The notes under the pieces: generated by a model | What the model saw: the letters and a program-made list of their open reading frames with translations, nothing else | Told to the model about the DNA's origin: nothing | The model's database searches: none | Shown here: positions 26,699-36,109 of the stretch, piece by piece | Position numbering within the stretch: position 1 is the stretch's first letter | How the letters are laid out: every line of letters begins with the position of its first letter | DNA from: Bacteroides sp. | GTDB lineage: Bacteria; Bacteroidota; Bacteroidia; Bacteroidales; Muribaculaceae | Direction: 5' to 3' | Length of the DNA stretch: 57,747 bases | Assembly (NCBI GenBank): GCA_014801945.1 | Contig: JAAVDF010000040.1 | Location: forward strand, 1 to 57,747 | Program-made: the position numbers and the translations under genes

Positions 26699-27349
26699 TT
26701 ACTTTCCGGCATTAGCCTGAGCACCACGGGCAGCACGAGTGAGCTGTACGGCGCAGACAACAGCGTTCTTAGCGTTCATGAGCTCAAGACCATCGAAGTG
26801 GAGTTCGCCGATCTGGAGAGTCTTACCGAGACCAAGGTGATCAACGTTGATGACAACGCGTTCGGGGATTTCGGTATAGATAGCCTTTACGCGGATTTTC
26901 TTCATTGAAAGGGTGAGCTTACCACCGGCCTTAACACCTTCAGCGTGACCTTCGAGCTTAACGGGAACTTCGATGGTGACGGGCTTCTTATCGCTCACTT
27001 CGAGAAGATCGATGTGGAGGATGTTATCCTTAACAGGGTGGAACTGGATATCCTTGAGGACAGCCATGCGAGTTTCACCGTTTACGTTAAGTTCGATAGC
27101 GAAGATGTCAGGAGTATAGACAAGCTTGCGGACAGCGTCCTGAGATACTACGAGGTCAGTTGTGATAAGACCCTTGCCGTTGCCGATTTCAACGATCTTT
27201 TCACCGGGCTTGAGTTCCTTGTCATAAGGAAGAGTGATGATCTCGCCACCATTGAGCACTACGGGAATCTTGTTTTCGCTACGGAGAGCCTTGGCAGCCT
27301 TCTTGCCGAGATCAGTACGGGGCTCGGCGGTCAGTTGAAATGTCTTCAT
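26699..27349 (-). CDS. rplY: 50S ribosomal protein L25 / CTC
   Basis: The 216-residue protein is the long form of L25, with an N-terminal 5S-rRNA-binding domain (MKTFQLTAEPRTDLGKKAAK, then LRSENKIPVVLNGGE) and a C-terminal TL5/CTC beta domain (about 100-190). It binds 5S rRNA in the large subunit. The tail beyond 190 is alanine-rich. A TAACTTTG box on the minus strand at 27440-27433 lies 84 nt upstream of the ATG; the -33 element is not obvious. A terminator follows the gene. Confidence 0.95.
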   Translation of the reverse strand: MKTFQLTAEPRTDLGKKAAKALRSENKIPVVLNGGEIITLPYDKELKPGEKIVEIGNGKGLITTDLVVSQDAVRKLVYTPDIFAIELNVNGETRMAVLKDIQFHPVKDNILHIDLLEVSDKKPVTIEVPVKLEGHAEGVKAGGKLTLSMKKIRVKAIYTEIPERVVINVDHLGLGKTLQIGELHFDGLELMNAKNAVVCAVQLTRAARGAQANAGK

Positions 27350-27661
27350 TTCTGTTTGTTTTTTAAGATTGTGTTACTAAAAATTAAGTTGCTCCTTAAT
27401 TTCCCATCACACGGGATGCTAAAAAGCGGTTGCAAAGTTACTGATTTTTTCTTTGCCGACATCGTTGTGTTCACAAACTTTAACTAAATCATTAACCATC
27501 AGTCTTCTTTTTTAACCGCGTATTTATATAACTTTGCACGATGACGGACACCTTGTACACCTCAAGGCTTCCAACAGCCGGCCTCACCATCATCCTCTAT
27601 TAACATATCATCGTATGGTCGTCCTGTCTGAAACTCATATCCACCCATATAATTCAAACTT
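27350..27661. other. Divergent intergenic region with two -7 boxes
   Basis: This 312-bp gap contains TAACTTTG on the minus strand (27440-27433) for rplY and TAACTTTG on the plus strand (27529-27536) for the lipoprotein gene at 27662. Neither has a well-placed TTG. The plus-strand leader would be about 120 nt. No ORF or RNA gene is recognised. Confidence 0.45.
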
Positions 27662-28117
27662 ATGAAACGTTATGCACTTCTGTCACTCCTGATTATTCTG
27701 ACAGCCATTCTTCCGACATCCTGCACTGATGATGACATGTATGACCTCCAAGGCGATATATTCCTTAATCTGACATCCACGACATGGATAACGGAAAACG
27801 AGGGCAGATACAGCAACGGCATTTATTTTTACTCGTGTGACTACTGGGACTTCTATGGTGACGGAACAGGTTCATGGCAGTACTATTACGAGGAGAACGG
27901 ACAACCGGTTCAGGAGACCCGGACTTATTTCGACTGGGATTTCACTCCTGAGGATTACATGGTAATCCACCTTTACATCCCCGGTTCGGGTCATGAGTAT
28001 TGGATGATAGACCAGCTAACCCCCTACCGATTCTCTTCATACGTATCCGAGTTCGATCCAAACTATGTTCCCGACCCTGATTACTACTATCAGGAATTAT
28101 GGGCCTTGTCGGACTGA
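27662..28117 (+). CDS. Putative lipoprotein of unknown function
   Basis: A 151-residue protein with a lipoprotein signal peptide and lipobox LPTSC (Cys near residue 20), followed by the acidic run TDDD. Such acidic residues after the cysteine favour surface export in Bacteroidetes. The mature domain is rich in Tyr, Trp and Asp (ENEGRYSNGIYFYSCDYWDF and following) and probably forms a small beta-sandwich or lipocalin-like domain. It is a single-gene unit with a clear terminator downstream. I do not recognise the family with confidence. Confidence 0.75.
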   Translation: MKRYALLSLLIILTAILPTSCTDDDMYDLQGDIFLNLTSTTWITENEGRYSNGIYFYSCDYWDFYGDGTGSWQYYYEENGQPVQETRTYFDWDFTPEDYMVIHLYIPGSGHEYWMIDQLTPYRFSSYVSEFDPNYVPDPDYYYQELWALSD

Positions 28118-28181
28118 AACAGTATAAGTGGTCAATGGCCCGATGAATCTACAATGAATATTGATCCAAGTCTGAAGTATC

Positions 28182-28230
28182 AAAAAAAATAAATACGGTG
28201 TGCCAAGATGCACACCGTATTTATTTTTTT
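28182..28230. terminator. Bidirectional intrinsic terminator
   Basis: A perfect 20-bp stem from 28183-28202 and 28211-28230 (core AAATACGGTGTG / CACACCGTATTT) with an 8-nt loop, flanked by A8 and T7 runs. It lies between the convergent lipoprotein genes ending at 28117 and 28297 and can terminate both. Confidence 0.9.
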
Positions 28231-28296
28231 GACCGTTGACCGTCTATTGCATGAAGCATCGACGGTGATTGCAACGGTTAGGATTTATTCCGATTA

Positions 28297-30264
28297 TCAA
28301 TCTGCAAGCATGTAGAGGGCTGCTGCAACACCGTTTGCTTCGGGATTGTCATAGAAACCGAAGCTGCTGTAATTTGCAGAGTAAGCCATACCCTTATCAT
28401 TACCTACATTTTCGACTGACCAAGTTCCGTCACCGTTGGGTTTCGCACGCCAGAGATACTGCGATGCGATCTGTCCGTCGGCGATGGTCGGCTTATTGGA
28501 AACATTCGCGCTGTTGAAGGTTCCGCTCATGTACATGTAACGGCCATTTGAATCACGAAGGAGGAACTGACCCTCAGGAGCAGCCGTAGTAGTTCCGGCT
28601 TCTTCATCCTCGTATGCAGAAGCAAACGTAAACGCATTGGCGTCACTCTTCTCGATGATCTGACCGTCGTTGGCAGATACGGGAGAAGTGTAGAGATAGC
28701 CATAGTTCTTGCCCTTCTCAATCGGCTGAGCACAGATGTCACCGACAACGAAGAGGTAGCTGCGGTCACGCATGATCTCGGCCTCATTGAATTCGTTGAA
28801 GATAGCCTTACCGATATACTTGACGAACTTCCAGCCATCTGACTTACGCTCGAAACGTCCGACTACAGTCTCAAGACCATTGTTGTTGAGTGTCCAGTCA
28901 GAGCCATCAAATACGAACAGATCTGCCTTATTACCGTTGTAAACGACAAATTCCTCTGTACCTTCCTGTGCATACGGCAACTTGCCACGGAGATAGATGG
29001 GAAGATAGATTTCAGGATCAGAAAGGCTGTTGTTGCTGAATCCCATTGCAGTATAATCGGCAGGAGTGAGAGCTACGACACCTGCTGCCACAGCCCACTT
29101 GCCGCCATTGAAGCAATAGACAGCATTTTCAGTGGTGGAAGTAGGAGTATAGAGAGGTATCTCAGTCGGGGTGGATGCCTCCTCGTTGGTAACATAGAGG
29201 ATAGGCTTCACACCACGTGCGTCGTTATATTCGCCCCATGTAGAGTAGTTGGCCGAATATTCAACACATTTCTGTGCAAGAACATTGGTGATGGACCATT
29301 TGCCATCCTCATTCTTGGTGACAGTCCATTTGTAATCATCGGTCTCACCCTTGACGCTGCTGATGTAGAAATTGTTGTATTTCTCAGCACCATAGTAGTA
29401 GTGACCGAGGTCATCACCCATATAATAGATGCCCGGAGTTCCGGTCTCGGTAAATACAAAGATATTATTTTCGAGGCTGAAACCAGAGATTGAATTTCCG
29501 CTTACGCTGACTTCAGTTGTGTTGAAGTAGCTGTATTTACCATCGGCAAGCGTGGGGTCAATAATATTTGCAACGATACCGTCGGCAAAGAGCAGATATT
29601 TTCCGGCCTTGAACTCCTGAGCCTCGTAAAGATCAGCAGAGGCGGGAACTTCAGCGGGCAGTCCGAACATCGGGTTCTGAGTGGCGTTATTATAAGTCAC
29701 CACTGCAAATGTACCATCTTCTGCATCGGCAAATGCATCAGCGAGGAGCGAGGGAAGATTTGCGGCAGCAGTTGCGTCAGGAGCAAACGAACGGATGAAA
29801 GCAGTCTCACTGCCCCACACCTTAGCATAGTCTGCTGCACTTACAGTGTAAGCCTTTGCTCCTTTGAGAGCAGAAAGCTCGGCAGGGACAGCATCAGCTT
29901 CCTGATAAGTAACATCAACGGTCGAGCCGACGGGTGAATAATAATAAGGGAAAGTTGCTGTGGCGAAGAAGGCCGGAAGAGCCACCTGTGCATTATAGAT
30001 ACCGTGTTTGTCAAAATAGAGATTTGACTTGATAGCCTTTGCAGCAGCGATTTCTTCGTCCGAGACTGCCTGATTCTGCATCAGGGAAGAGATGGCAGAA
30101 TAGTTGTCAGCAGTGATGGTATATGTACCCTCGACCGGCTTTTCATAGTTGGCACCACCCTCAAAACCATCAAGATAGTGGTCGTTCCAACTGTTTTCGC
30201 TACAACTTGCCAGACCCATAGCGAATGATCCGACAATGAAAGCGTTAAGAATATTCTTATTCAT
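28297..30264 (-). CDS. Large surface lipoprotein paired with a TonB-dependent receptor
   Basis: The 655-residue protein has a lipoprotein signal peptide (lipobox GLASC, Cys21) and a short linker SENSWNDHYLDGFEGG. A long, mostly beta, aromatic-rich ectodomain follows. Two regions resemble each other: YSANYSTWGEYND near residue 335 and YSANYSSFGFYDN near residue 626. Each is preceded by a DGKWSITNV/DGTWSVENV-type strand and followed by GV and LY, suggesting a duplicated lectin-like or carbohydrate-binding-like module. It does not look like SusD: the helical TPR motifs are absent. The gene follows the receptor by 30 bp, so the protein probably caps or assists the receptor at the cell surface. 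The ligand is unknown. Confidence 0.8.
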   Translation of the reverse strand: MNKNILNAFIVGSFAMGLASCSENSWNDHYLDGFEGGANYEKPVEGTYTITADNYSAISSLMQNQAVSDEEIAAAKAIKSNLYFDKHGIYNAQVALPAFFATATFPYYYSPVGSTVDVTYQEADAVPAELSALKGAKAYTVSAADYAKVWGSETAFIRSFAPDATAAANLPSLLADAFADAEDGTFAVVTYNNATQNPMFGLPAEVPASADLYEAQEFKAGKYLLFADGIVANIIDPTLADGKYSYFNTTEVSVSGNSISGFSLENNIFVFTETGTPGIYYMGDDLGHYYYGAEKYNNFYISSVKGETDDYKWTVTKNEDGKWSITNVLAQKCVEYSANYSTWGEYNDARGVKPILYVTNEEASTPTEIPLYTPTSTTENAVYCFNGGKWAVAAGVVALTPADYTAMGFSNNSLSDPEIYLPIYLRGKLPYAQEGTEEFVVYNGNKADLFVFDGSDWTLNNNGLETVVGRFERKSDGWKFVKYIGKAIFNEFNEAEIMRDRSYLFVVGDICAQPIEKGKNYGYLYTSPVSANDGQIIEKSDANAFTFASAYEDEEAGTTTAAPEGQFLLRDSNGRYMYMSGTFNSANVSNKPTIADGQIASQYLWRAKPNGDGTWSVENVGNDKGMAYSANYSSFGFYDNPEANGVAAALYMLAD

Positions 30265-30294
30265 GTCTATTTGTTTATGAGTATGGTGTCTTTA

Positions 30295-33075
30295 TTAGAA
30301 ATTAAGTTTCACACGGAGGTTGAATGTACGGCCGTAGCTGTAGAACACCTGATATGCGTTCTGCCATGTGCCGACAGTGCTGTGATCCGTGTAGGCATCC
30401 ATGATGTAATAGTTGTTGAATGCATTGTAAACGTTAGCGGAGAATGTGCAACGCACGCCGTCGGTCACAGGAAAATTATAGCTTGCATTCAGGTCAAGCT
30501 GATTACCGAAGGGAATTTCCCAAGGCTTCTGAATCTGAAGAGGCTTCTTGTAGTCAATAGCAGTAGAGTTGCTGCTGTTTGAAAGCTTGAAGTCGCTGTA
30601 GTTGCGGGCATTGCAGAGCCAGTCACCACCGATACGGAAGCCCTTGAAAGGCTTGAACTGAACACCGATAGCACCTGTGGTCTGAGCCGAGCCACCGACC
30701 TTGATACCTTTCTGATTGATGGTAGCATAGATGTGATCCTCAGCAAAAGGAGTGGTGATAGCGGCCGGTTCGTTACGGCTGCCGAGACTTGCCAAAGCCT
30801 GACCCTGACTGTTGTAGTAGTAACCTACGGGGTCGTTCTGCCAAGTATTGTCGGCGTAAGCGAACATACCTGAAAGCTCAAACCATTTGGTGGGCTTATA
30901 TACGAAGTTGAGTTCGAGACCCATGTAACGTGAATCGACACCGTTCATGGTTGCGGTGTAACGGTCATTTTCATATTCGAGCGTACCGGTAGCGATAAGC
31001 GTACGGTCCTTCCACATTGTGTAGTATCCGTTGAGCTGAGCGGTGAACTTGGGTGAGTGGTACTCGTAGCCTACCTCGACAGCCTCTACCTTTTCGTTCT
31101 TGGGGTTGGGGTTGATAGCGTTGGAGTTTGCGGGCGATACGAACACACCATACTGAAGATAGGGTGCACGGGTGATGTAACCACCGTTGACGAACACGTT
31201 GTTATTACGGTCAATGTTGTAGTTGGCACCGGCCTTCACATTTCCTGCGAAGAATGTCTTTGAAGGAGATTTCTTGTCGGCCTCGTTAGCATAGAAGTTC
31301 TCGTAACGAGTATATGTGTTGAGGTTGGCTGCACCGGCGAGCACAAGGTTGAGCTTCTTGTCGAAAGCCTGATACTCGGCCTGAGCATATACACCCTCCT
31401 GCCAGATACGGCTGTCCCAGTCACGATAGACAACATCACCTACACCGAGCTTCTTATTCTGATAAGCAAGCTTGTCAGCCTCGTTAGCAAAGGTGCGGAG
31501 GTTGTTGGAAGCGGAACGGTAGTAGTCGATGAAGTAAGCACCGTTGTAGAGGTCAGAGATCTCATTGGTGTGTTCACCATAATAGTAACGGACATCGACA
31601 CCTGCTGTGATGGACAGATTGTCAGTAAGCTCGTTCTTATAGTTGGATACACCGCCAAACCACTTGTGGTTGTTGACAGAGTTTGACATAACCATGAGAG
31701 AACCCTTGGTACTGTTCTGGTTCATGAGCTGAATCTGATCGTAGGCAAACATACCGTTACCGTGACGCAGCGAGTAGGTCACACCATTGTCCTCGATAGT
31801 ATTCCAGTTAAGCTTACCGTTGGATGAACCATACCAGTAGCTATAGTAGGTAGAAGTACCAGTACCGATCTGAGCACCCTGACCGCTTGAACCGTAACCT
31901 GAACCGATTGAGGCATAGAGAACGGATGAGAGTGATGACTTGTGGTTGATCTGCCATACATGATTGAGCATCATGACGGGCTTGTTATATACGTTGTACT
32001 GCGATGACTTACGCTCACCGTTGAGGCCGAAACCGTAAGTTGGGTTGTAACGGTAAGCCTGACCCTTGGGCATATAGTTGCCTACAGTCTGCCATTCCTC
32101 AATCGAGAGACCGTCGTTCGAATTACGCTTGTAGTGAGTCTGGGGCGCACCGGTCACGGTAAGTGAGATCTGATTTTTATCATTGATGCGCTTCGAGATG
32201 TTGAGGAAGTAGTTGTACTGCTCGAATTCAGTACCCTGAATATAACCGTCGCCTGTCTTGCGTGATCCGAGGAAGGTAAGAGCCCAACCGTTCTTCATCA
32301 GGCCGGTCGAGAATGAGATACCGTAGTTCATCGAATTGTCATTGCCGAGGCCGTACCATGCCGTACCGCCTTTCTTGGCATCAAGACCCTTGGTAATCAT
32401 GTTGATCGTACCACCGAACGAGGGGGAAGAGATGATTGTGGCACCGAGACCGCGCTGAACCTGCATAGAAGAGATCACGTCACCGAGACCTGACCAGTTG
32501 GACCAGTAGATACCACCCCACTCCATGTCGTTGACGGGTACACCGTTGACCATTGTAGCAGTGTTTGACGATTTGAAACCACGGATATTGATCTTGGCAT
32601 CACCGAAGCCGCCGCCGTCCTTGGTAGCCCATACACCGGGAGTGGTCTTGAGCACTTCAGGAAGCTCCTGATTACCGAGTTTCATATCCAGTGTAGCAGC
32701 ATCGACAGCTGAAACAGCCACAGGAGTGCGACGGGTACGTGCGATTGACTGAGTAACCACGACATCCTGAAGCATCTGTGATTCGATTGCCATTGTAATC
32801 TCACCGAGATCGGCAGCCGCTTTGATGTTGAGAGGCTTGTAGCCGATGTAATTTACGTGAATGTCCTTACCTTTGGGCACATTCAGAGTGAAACGACCAT
32901 CGATATCGGTAGTTCCGACGATGGATGTGCCGGGCACGGTGATTGTCGCACCGATGATCGGTTCGCCATCTTCACCGACAAGCACGCCACTACACTTGAT
33001 GTCGTCCGGGGCAGCCAGTGCGGACATACATGTCAGCACGACGGCCGCTGCTAAGAGAATTAGTCTCCTAATCAT
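30295..33075 (-). CDS. TonB-dependent receptor with carboxypeptidase-regulatory-like N-terminus
   Basis: The 926-residue outer-membrane protein has a signal peptide (1-21) and a CarboxypepD-regulatory-like beta domain (about 25-105, GVLVGEDGEPIIGATITVPG then TDIDGRFTLNVPKG). A plug follows (NIRGFKSSNTATMVNGVPVN near 165-185; GLGATIISSPSFGGTINMI), then a large barrel ending RTFNLRVKLNF. The N-terminal domain is shared with SusC, but the SusC hallmark length (about 1000) and the SusD partner are missing. It forms a two-gene unit with the lipoprotein downstream. It would import an unidentified ligand with TonB energy. No sugar-degrading enzyme lies nearby to hint at a glycan. Confidence 0.9.
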   Translation of the reverse strand: MIRRLILLAAAVVLTCMSALAAPDDIKCSGVLVGEDGEPIIGATITVPGTSIVGTTDIDGRFTLNVPKGKDIHVNYIGYKPLNIKAAADLGEITMAIESQMLQDVVVTQSIARTRRTPVAVSAVDAATLDMKLGNQELPEVLKTTPGVWATKDGGGFGDAKINIRGFKSSNTATMVNGVPVNDMEWGGIYWSNWSGLGDVISSMQVQRGLGATIISSPSFGGTINMITKGLDAKKGGTAWYGLGNDNSMNYGISFSTGLMKNGWALTFLGSRKTGDGYIQGTEFEQYNYFLNISKRINDKNQISLTVTGAPQTHYKRNSNDGLSIEEWQTVGNYMPKGQAYRYNPTYGFGLNGERKSSQYNVYNKPVMMLNHVWQINHKSSLSSVLYASIGSGYGSSGQGAQIGTGTSTYYSYWYGSSNGKLNWNTIEDNGVTYSLRHGNGMFAYDQIQLMNQNSTKGSLMVMSNSVNNHKWFGGVSNYKNELTDNLSITAGVDVRYYYGEHTNEISDLYNGAYFIDYYRSASNNLRTFANEADKLAYQNKKLGVGDVVYRDWDSRIWQEGVYAQAEYQAFDKKLNLVLAGAANLNTYTRYENFYANEADKKSPSKTFFAGNVKAGANYNIDRNNNVFVNGGYITRAPYLQYGVFVSPANSNAINPNPKNEKVEAVEVGYEYHSPKFTAQLNGYYTMWKDRTLIATGTLEYENDRYTATMNGVDSRYMGLELNFVYKPTKWFELSGMFAYADNTWQNDPVGYYYNSQGQALASLGSRNEPAAITTPFAEDHIYATINQKGIKVGGSAQTTGAIGVQFKPFKGFRIGGDWLCNARNYSDFKLSNSSNSTAIDYKKPLQIQKPWEIPFGNQLDLNASYNFPVTDGVRCTFSANVYNAFNNYYIMDAYTDHSTVGTWQNAYQVFYSYGRTFNLRVKLNF

Positions 33076-33423
33076 AGAACTTGTTTGATTAGATTGTGAA
33101 TAATTAGATTGGATTACTATAATTATAATTTGGTTTTATTTTGATGCTTTTTTCAATGATCCCCGTAACCGATAAACGGGGGACATCAGCTCTGATTCCG
33201 TTACGACAGCCGGAAGCAAAGATCCAAGGATAGCCCCATAAATAAGGACACGTATATGACTCCCTAAGCTCTTCCGTCCGAAATTTTTCACAAAATTAAT
33301 CATTGTCCACGATATAATGTTAAAAAAGCTTGTTAAATCTTTATATTTCACATAAAATATGAGTTCAAATGGACATAATCGGATTCCATCCGTACCCTGA
33401 TAGGGTTCACATTGGACATATTC
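33076..33423. other. Leader and intergenic region of the receptor operon
   Basis: The gap carries TAATTTTG on the minus strand (33298-33291) as a likely -7 box, giving a receptor leader of about 200 nt. Within the leader CCCCGT (33161-33166) can pair with ACGGGG (33176-33181), or CGTAAC (33164-33169) with GTTACG (33200-33205). The two pairings exclude each other. I see no known riboswitch. The 71-codon open frame here is not convincing. Confidence 0.4.
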
Positions 33424-33454
33424 TTGCTTTTTTCGGTTTTTATAACTAAGTTTG
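33424..33454 (+). promoter_or_regulatory. Promoter of the merR-mltG unit
   Basis: TTG at 33424-33426, 20 nt, then TAAGTTTG at 33447-33454, 28 nt before the ATG at 33483. Confidence 0.6.
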
Positions 33455-33482
33455 TAATGATTATTTTTCTTCTACGGTAAGA

Positions 33483-33818
33483 ATGGACAGCACAAGCAAA
33501 CGATATTACAAGATAAGCGAGGTGTCGGAAATGGTAGGGCTTCCAATGTCCACACTTCGTTACTGGGAGTCATTTTTTCCGACAATCAATCCGCAGCGAA
33601 ACGATCGAGGCACACGCTTCTACACACCGCGCGATGTAGAGACCATAAGGATGGTCGATTACATGGTCAAGGACAAGGGCATGAAACTGGAAGCCGTGCG
33701 TGAAGAGCTGAAACGCAACCGCGACGGTGTGGTGAAACGGTTTGAGACCGTCCAACGCCTAAAGAATGTCAGGGCACAACTCCAAGAGATGCTCGATTCA
33801 CTCCATAAACTCCGATGA
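33483..33818 (+). CDS. MerR-family transcriptional regulator
   Basis: The 111-residue protein starts with a MerR winged-helix DNA-binding domain (YYKISEVSEMVGLPMSTLRY then WESFFPTINPQRNDRGTRFY, residues 8-48). A helical dimerisation segment ending in a coiled coil (about 75-110) follows. There is no effector-binding domain or metal-binding cysteine cluster, so the signal is unknown. This short one-domain type next to a cell-wall or ribosomal gene is common in Bacteroidetes. It lies 10 bp upstream of mltG, from the same promoter. Confidence 0.9.
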   Translation: MDSTSKRYYKISEVSEMVGLPMSTLRYWESFFPTINPQRNDRGTRFYTPRDVETIRMVDYMVKDKGMKLEAVREELKRNRDGVVKRFETVQRLKNVRAQLQEMLDSLHKLR

Positions 33819-33828
33819 AAATATAGAA

Positions 33829-34902
33829 ATGGCAACAACAAAATCCTCCGGTTCAAAAAGCAAGAAAAAGAAACAGCAATCATGGCTTCACCGCCACTCG
33901 CTCGGTCTCCTCATCGGAGTAATCGCTCTTTTCGCTGCAGGCGTGTCGGTATTGACATTCGTCTTTATCCCCTACTCCGGTCGTGACGGTAACAGTGAGT
34001 GGATCTACATACCGAAAGATATATCACAAGCTGCCGTAAAGGACTCGATGAAATCAAGTCTCGGTTCATCGATGGGCACACGCGTATATGTGATCTGGAA
34101 ACTCATGGGTGGAAACTCCGAACGCTCACAAGGAGCGTATAAGGTCTCTCCGGGACAAAGTGCGCTCGGCATAAGCCGGCGGATAGCCCACGGACGGCAG
34201 ACCCCGGTTGAAGTACGATTCAACGGCACGCGCACCATGAAGCAACTGTCGGAGCGCATAGCCTCACAGCTTCAATGCACTCCTCAGGAATTCATGGAAG
34301 CATGTGAGGATGTGTTGCCCGACAGCGGATTCACCCGCCAGAACTTCCCGGCAGCTTTCCTGCCTGACAGCTATGAATTTTACTGGAGCGCATCTCCCCA
34401 CAACATTGTCAAACGGCTTCTTGACTACCGTAACCGATTCTGGAATAAGGAACGTAGAGCCAAGGCTGCCGCTCTTGGCCTAAGCCCTGCGGAAGTAGCC
34501 ACTGTGGCATCCATCGTCGAGGAGGAAACCGCCAAAGCCGACGAAAAGCCGAAAGTGGCACGTCTTTACCTCAACCGTCTGCGGAAAGGGATGAAACTTC
34601 AGGCAGATCCTACTGTAAAATTCGCCACCGGTGACTTTAAGCTGCGTAGGATCTTGGGTAAACATCTCGCCATCGAATCGCCCTACAATACTTATAAGCA
34701 CACAGGGCTGCCTCCCGGTCCGATCCGTGTACCGGCCTCAGCTACTATTGACGCAGTACTTAACGCGCCGGAGCATAATTATATATATATGTGTGCAAAG
34801 GAAGATTTTTCAGGCTATCATAATTTCGCCTCGGATTACCAGACCCACATAGCGAATGCCCGCCGCTATCAGGCAGAACTTAACCGGCGCGGGATACATT
34901 AA
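33829..34902 (+). CDS. mltG: Endolytic murein transglycosylase MltG
   Basis: MltG cleaves nascent glycan strands in peptidoglycan and is proposed to set strand length. I place the start at the ATG at 33829 (357 residues, MATTKSSGSKSKK) rather than 63 nt upstream, which would overlap merR and add an unrelated peptide. The protein has a lysine-rich cytosolic N-terminus, a single membrane helix (about 28-52), a LysM-like region and the YceG catalytic domain. The presumed catalytic Glu231 is in VATVASIVEEETA, followed by LQADPTVKFATG and PYNTYKHTGLPPGPIRVPA. It acts at the periplasmic face of the inner membrane. Confidence 0.94.
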   Translation: MATTKSSGSKSKKKKQQSWLHRHSLGLLIGVIALFAAGVSVLTFVFIPYSGRDGNSEWIYIPKDISQAAVKDSMKSSLGSSMGTRVYVIWKLMGGNSERSQGAYKVSPGQSALGISRRIAHGRQTPVEVRFNGTRTMKQLSERIASQLQCTPQEFMEACEDVLPDSGFTRQNFPAAFLPDSYEFYWSASPHNIVKRLLDYRNRFWNKERRAKAAALGLSPAEVATVASIVEEETAKADEKPKVARLYLNRLRKGMKLQADPTVKFATGDFKLRRILGKHLAIESPYNTYKHTGLPPGPIRVPASATIDAVLNAPEHNYIYMCAKEDFSGYHNFASDYQTHIANARRYQAELNRRGIH

Positions 34903-35013
34903 TGTCAAAACGACGAGATCTCGATATAGTGCCAAAATAATCGAATTTAATTTGACACGCCTTAATGATTTTGAGTATATTAAATCGGTAAAATTGACCA
35001 CTTTTTATAAAAA

Positions 35014-35047
35014 TTGCGGATATTCTCGAAAACTTTACTTACCTTTG
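35014..35047 (+). promoter_or_regulatory. Possible promoter of the AraC-family gene
   Basis: TACCTTTG at 35040-35047 is a good -7 box; the nearest TTG (35014-35016) is 23 nt away, longer than elsewhere. The leader to the ATG at 35167 would be about 110 nt. Confidence 0.35.
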
Positions 35048-35166
35048 TGATTAATAATAAGTAACTCTAAAAAATTAAGCGCGAATAGTTTTTCAGAGCT
35101 ATTTATACGACTAATCTTCTGTTATCCAATATCACATTATTCTTAGCAAGTCAATACTACCCAAGC

Positions 35167-36015
35167 ATGCATCCGACATCAAATGAAAATATTATGCCGA
35201 TGATAAGCGTGTTTCAGTCACTTTCCGAGATCCCGTCAGTGAAATTTCCGTCAAGACTTAACCAAATGATACTTGTGGTCTGTAAGCATGGTGAGATTTC
35301 AGCAGTAATCGACGTCGTGTCCCGCCGTATTGGACCGAGTTCGATCATGGTGCTCCGGCCGGGACATATCATCAGTCAATGTAAAACCAGTGCGGACTTC
35401 GATGGATTCTTCATAATAGTTCAGGAAGAAAAACTCAACGAAATCCTGCCATCGCTACATTACGTGATTCCGTATAGCTTACATTACAATGCGAATCCGA
35501 TAATCGAAATAACCGCCGAGGAACTTGAGACCCAGACGCTCATCTACGAAATGCTACAGCGTCAGATCAGAGCTACCGACAGGCTGTTCAACAACATGGC
35601 CCTTAATTCACTCTGCGAAGTCCTCTTCTTCAACACTCTTGGGATATATGCTTCACGCGTAAACAAAACTAAGCACCATTCTCGACGGGAGGAACTTCTC
35701 GCACAGTTCATCGATCTGATTGAAGCCAATTTCAAAACTCAACGTGCCGTCAATTTCTATGCCGAAAGACTGTTCGTGACTCCAAAACATCTTTCAGCCG
35801 TGTTGAAGGAAGTGAGCGGAAAGACAGCGGGCGAATGGATTGACCATCGTGTGATTCTTGAGGCCAAACTTCTCCTCCGCACCACAGGAATGAATATTCA
35901 GGAGATCAGTCTGGCACTGAATTTCTCCAACCAGTCATTTTTCGGTAAATATTTCAAACACCTGACAGGTCTATCGCCGCGCGACTACAGAAACAAGATC
36001 TCAGAAAACGCATGA
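35167..36015 (+). CDS. AraC-family transcriptional regulator
   Basis: The 282-residue protein has an N-terminal cupin-like sensing domain (about 30-110, including SSIMVLRPGHIISQCKT) and a C-terminal AraC-type double helix-turn-helix (about 185-280). The second half shows the family signature FSNQSFFGKYFKHLTGLSPR with DYRNKI after it, and the first HTH includes FYAERLFVTPKHLSAVLKEV. It probably senses a small molecule and controls a few genes. No obvious target is adjacent apart from the TPR gene downstream. It is monocistronic, separated by about 95 bp from that gene. Confidence 0.92.
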   Translation: MHPTSNENIMPMISVFQSLSEIPSVKFPSRLNQMILVVCKHGEISAVIDVVSRRIGPSSIMVLRPGHIISQCKTSADFDGFFIIVQEEKLNEILPSLHYVIPYSLHYNANPIIEITAEELETQTLIYEMLQRQIRATDRLFNNMALNSLCEVLFFNTLGIYASRVNKTKHHSRREELLAQFIDLIEANFKTQRAVNFYAERLFVTPKHLSAVLKEVSGKTAGEWIDHRVILEAKLLLRTTGMNIQEISLALNFSNQSFFGKYFKHLTGLSPRDYRNKISENA

Positions 36016-36109
36016 AGTAGCACAGACCAACATCAGCAACACTCCCGTACATAAAAATAGATCTCGGATAATCTCCAATTAGCAAATACGTAAATTCTCT
36101 CCTGAACAG

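Noticed and set aside
28297-33075. SusC/SusD polysaccharide-utilisation pair
   Set aside because: The receptor is shorter than SusC, the lipoprotein lacks SusD helical features, and no glycoside hydrolase, sulfatase or hybrid sensor is nearby.
33136-33351. 71-codon minus-strand frame upstream of the receptor
   Set aside because: It contains the candidate receptor promoter and leader hairpins, has no ribosome-binding context and resembles no protein family.
33766-33828. N-terminal extension of mltG
   Set aside because: It overlaps the end of merR in another frame. The ATG at 33829 gives the usual lysine-rich N-terminus.
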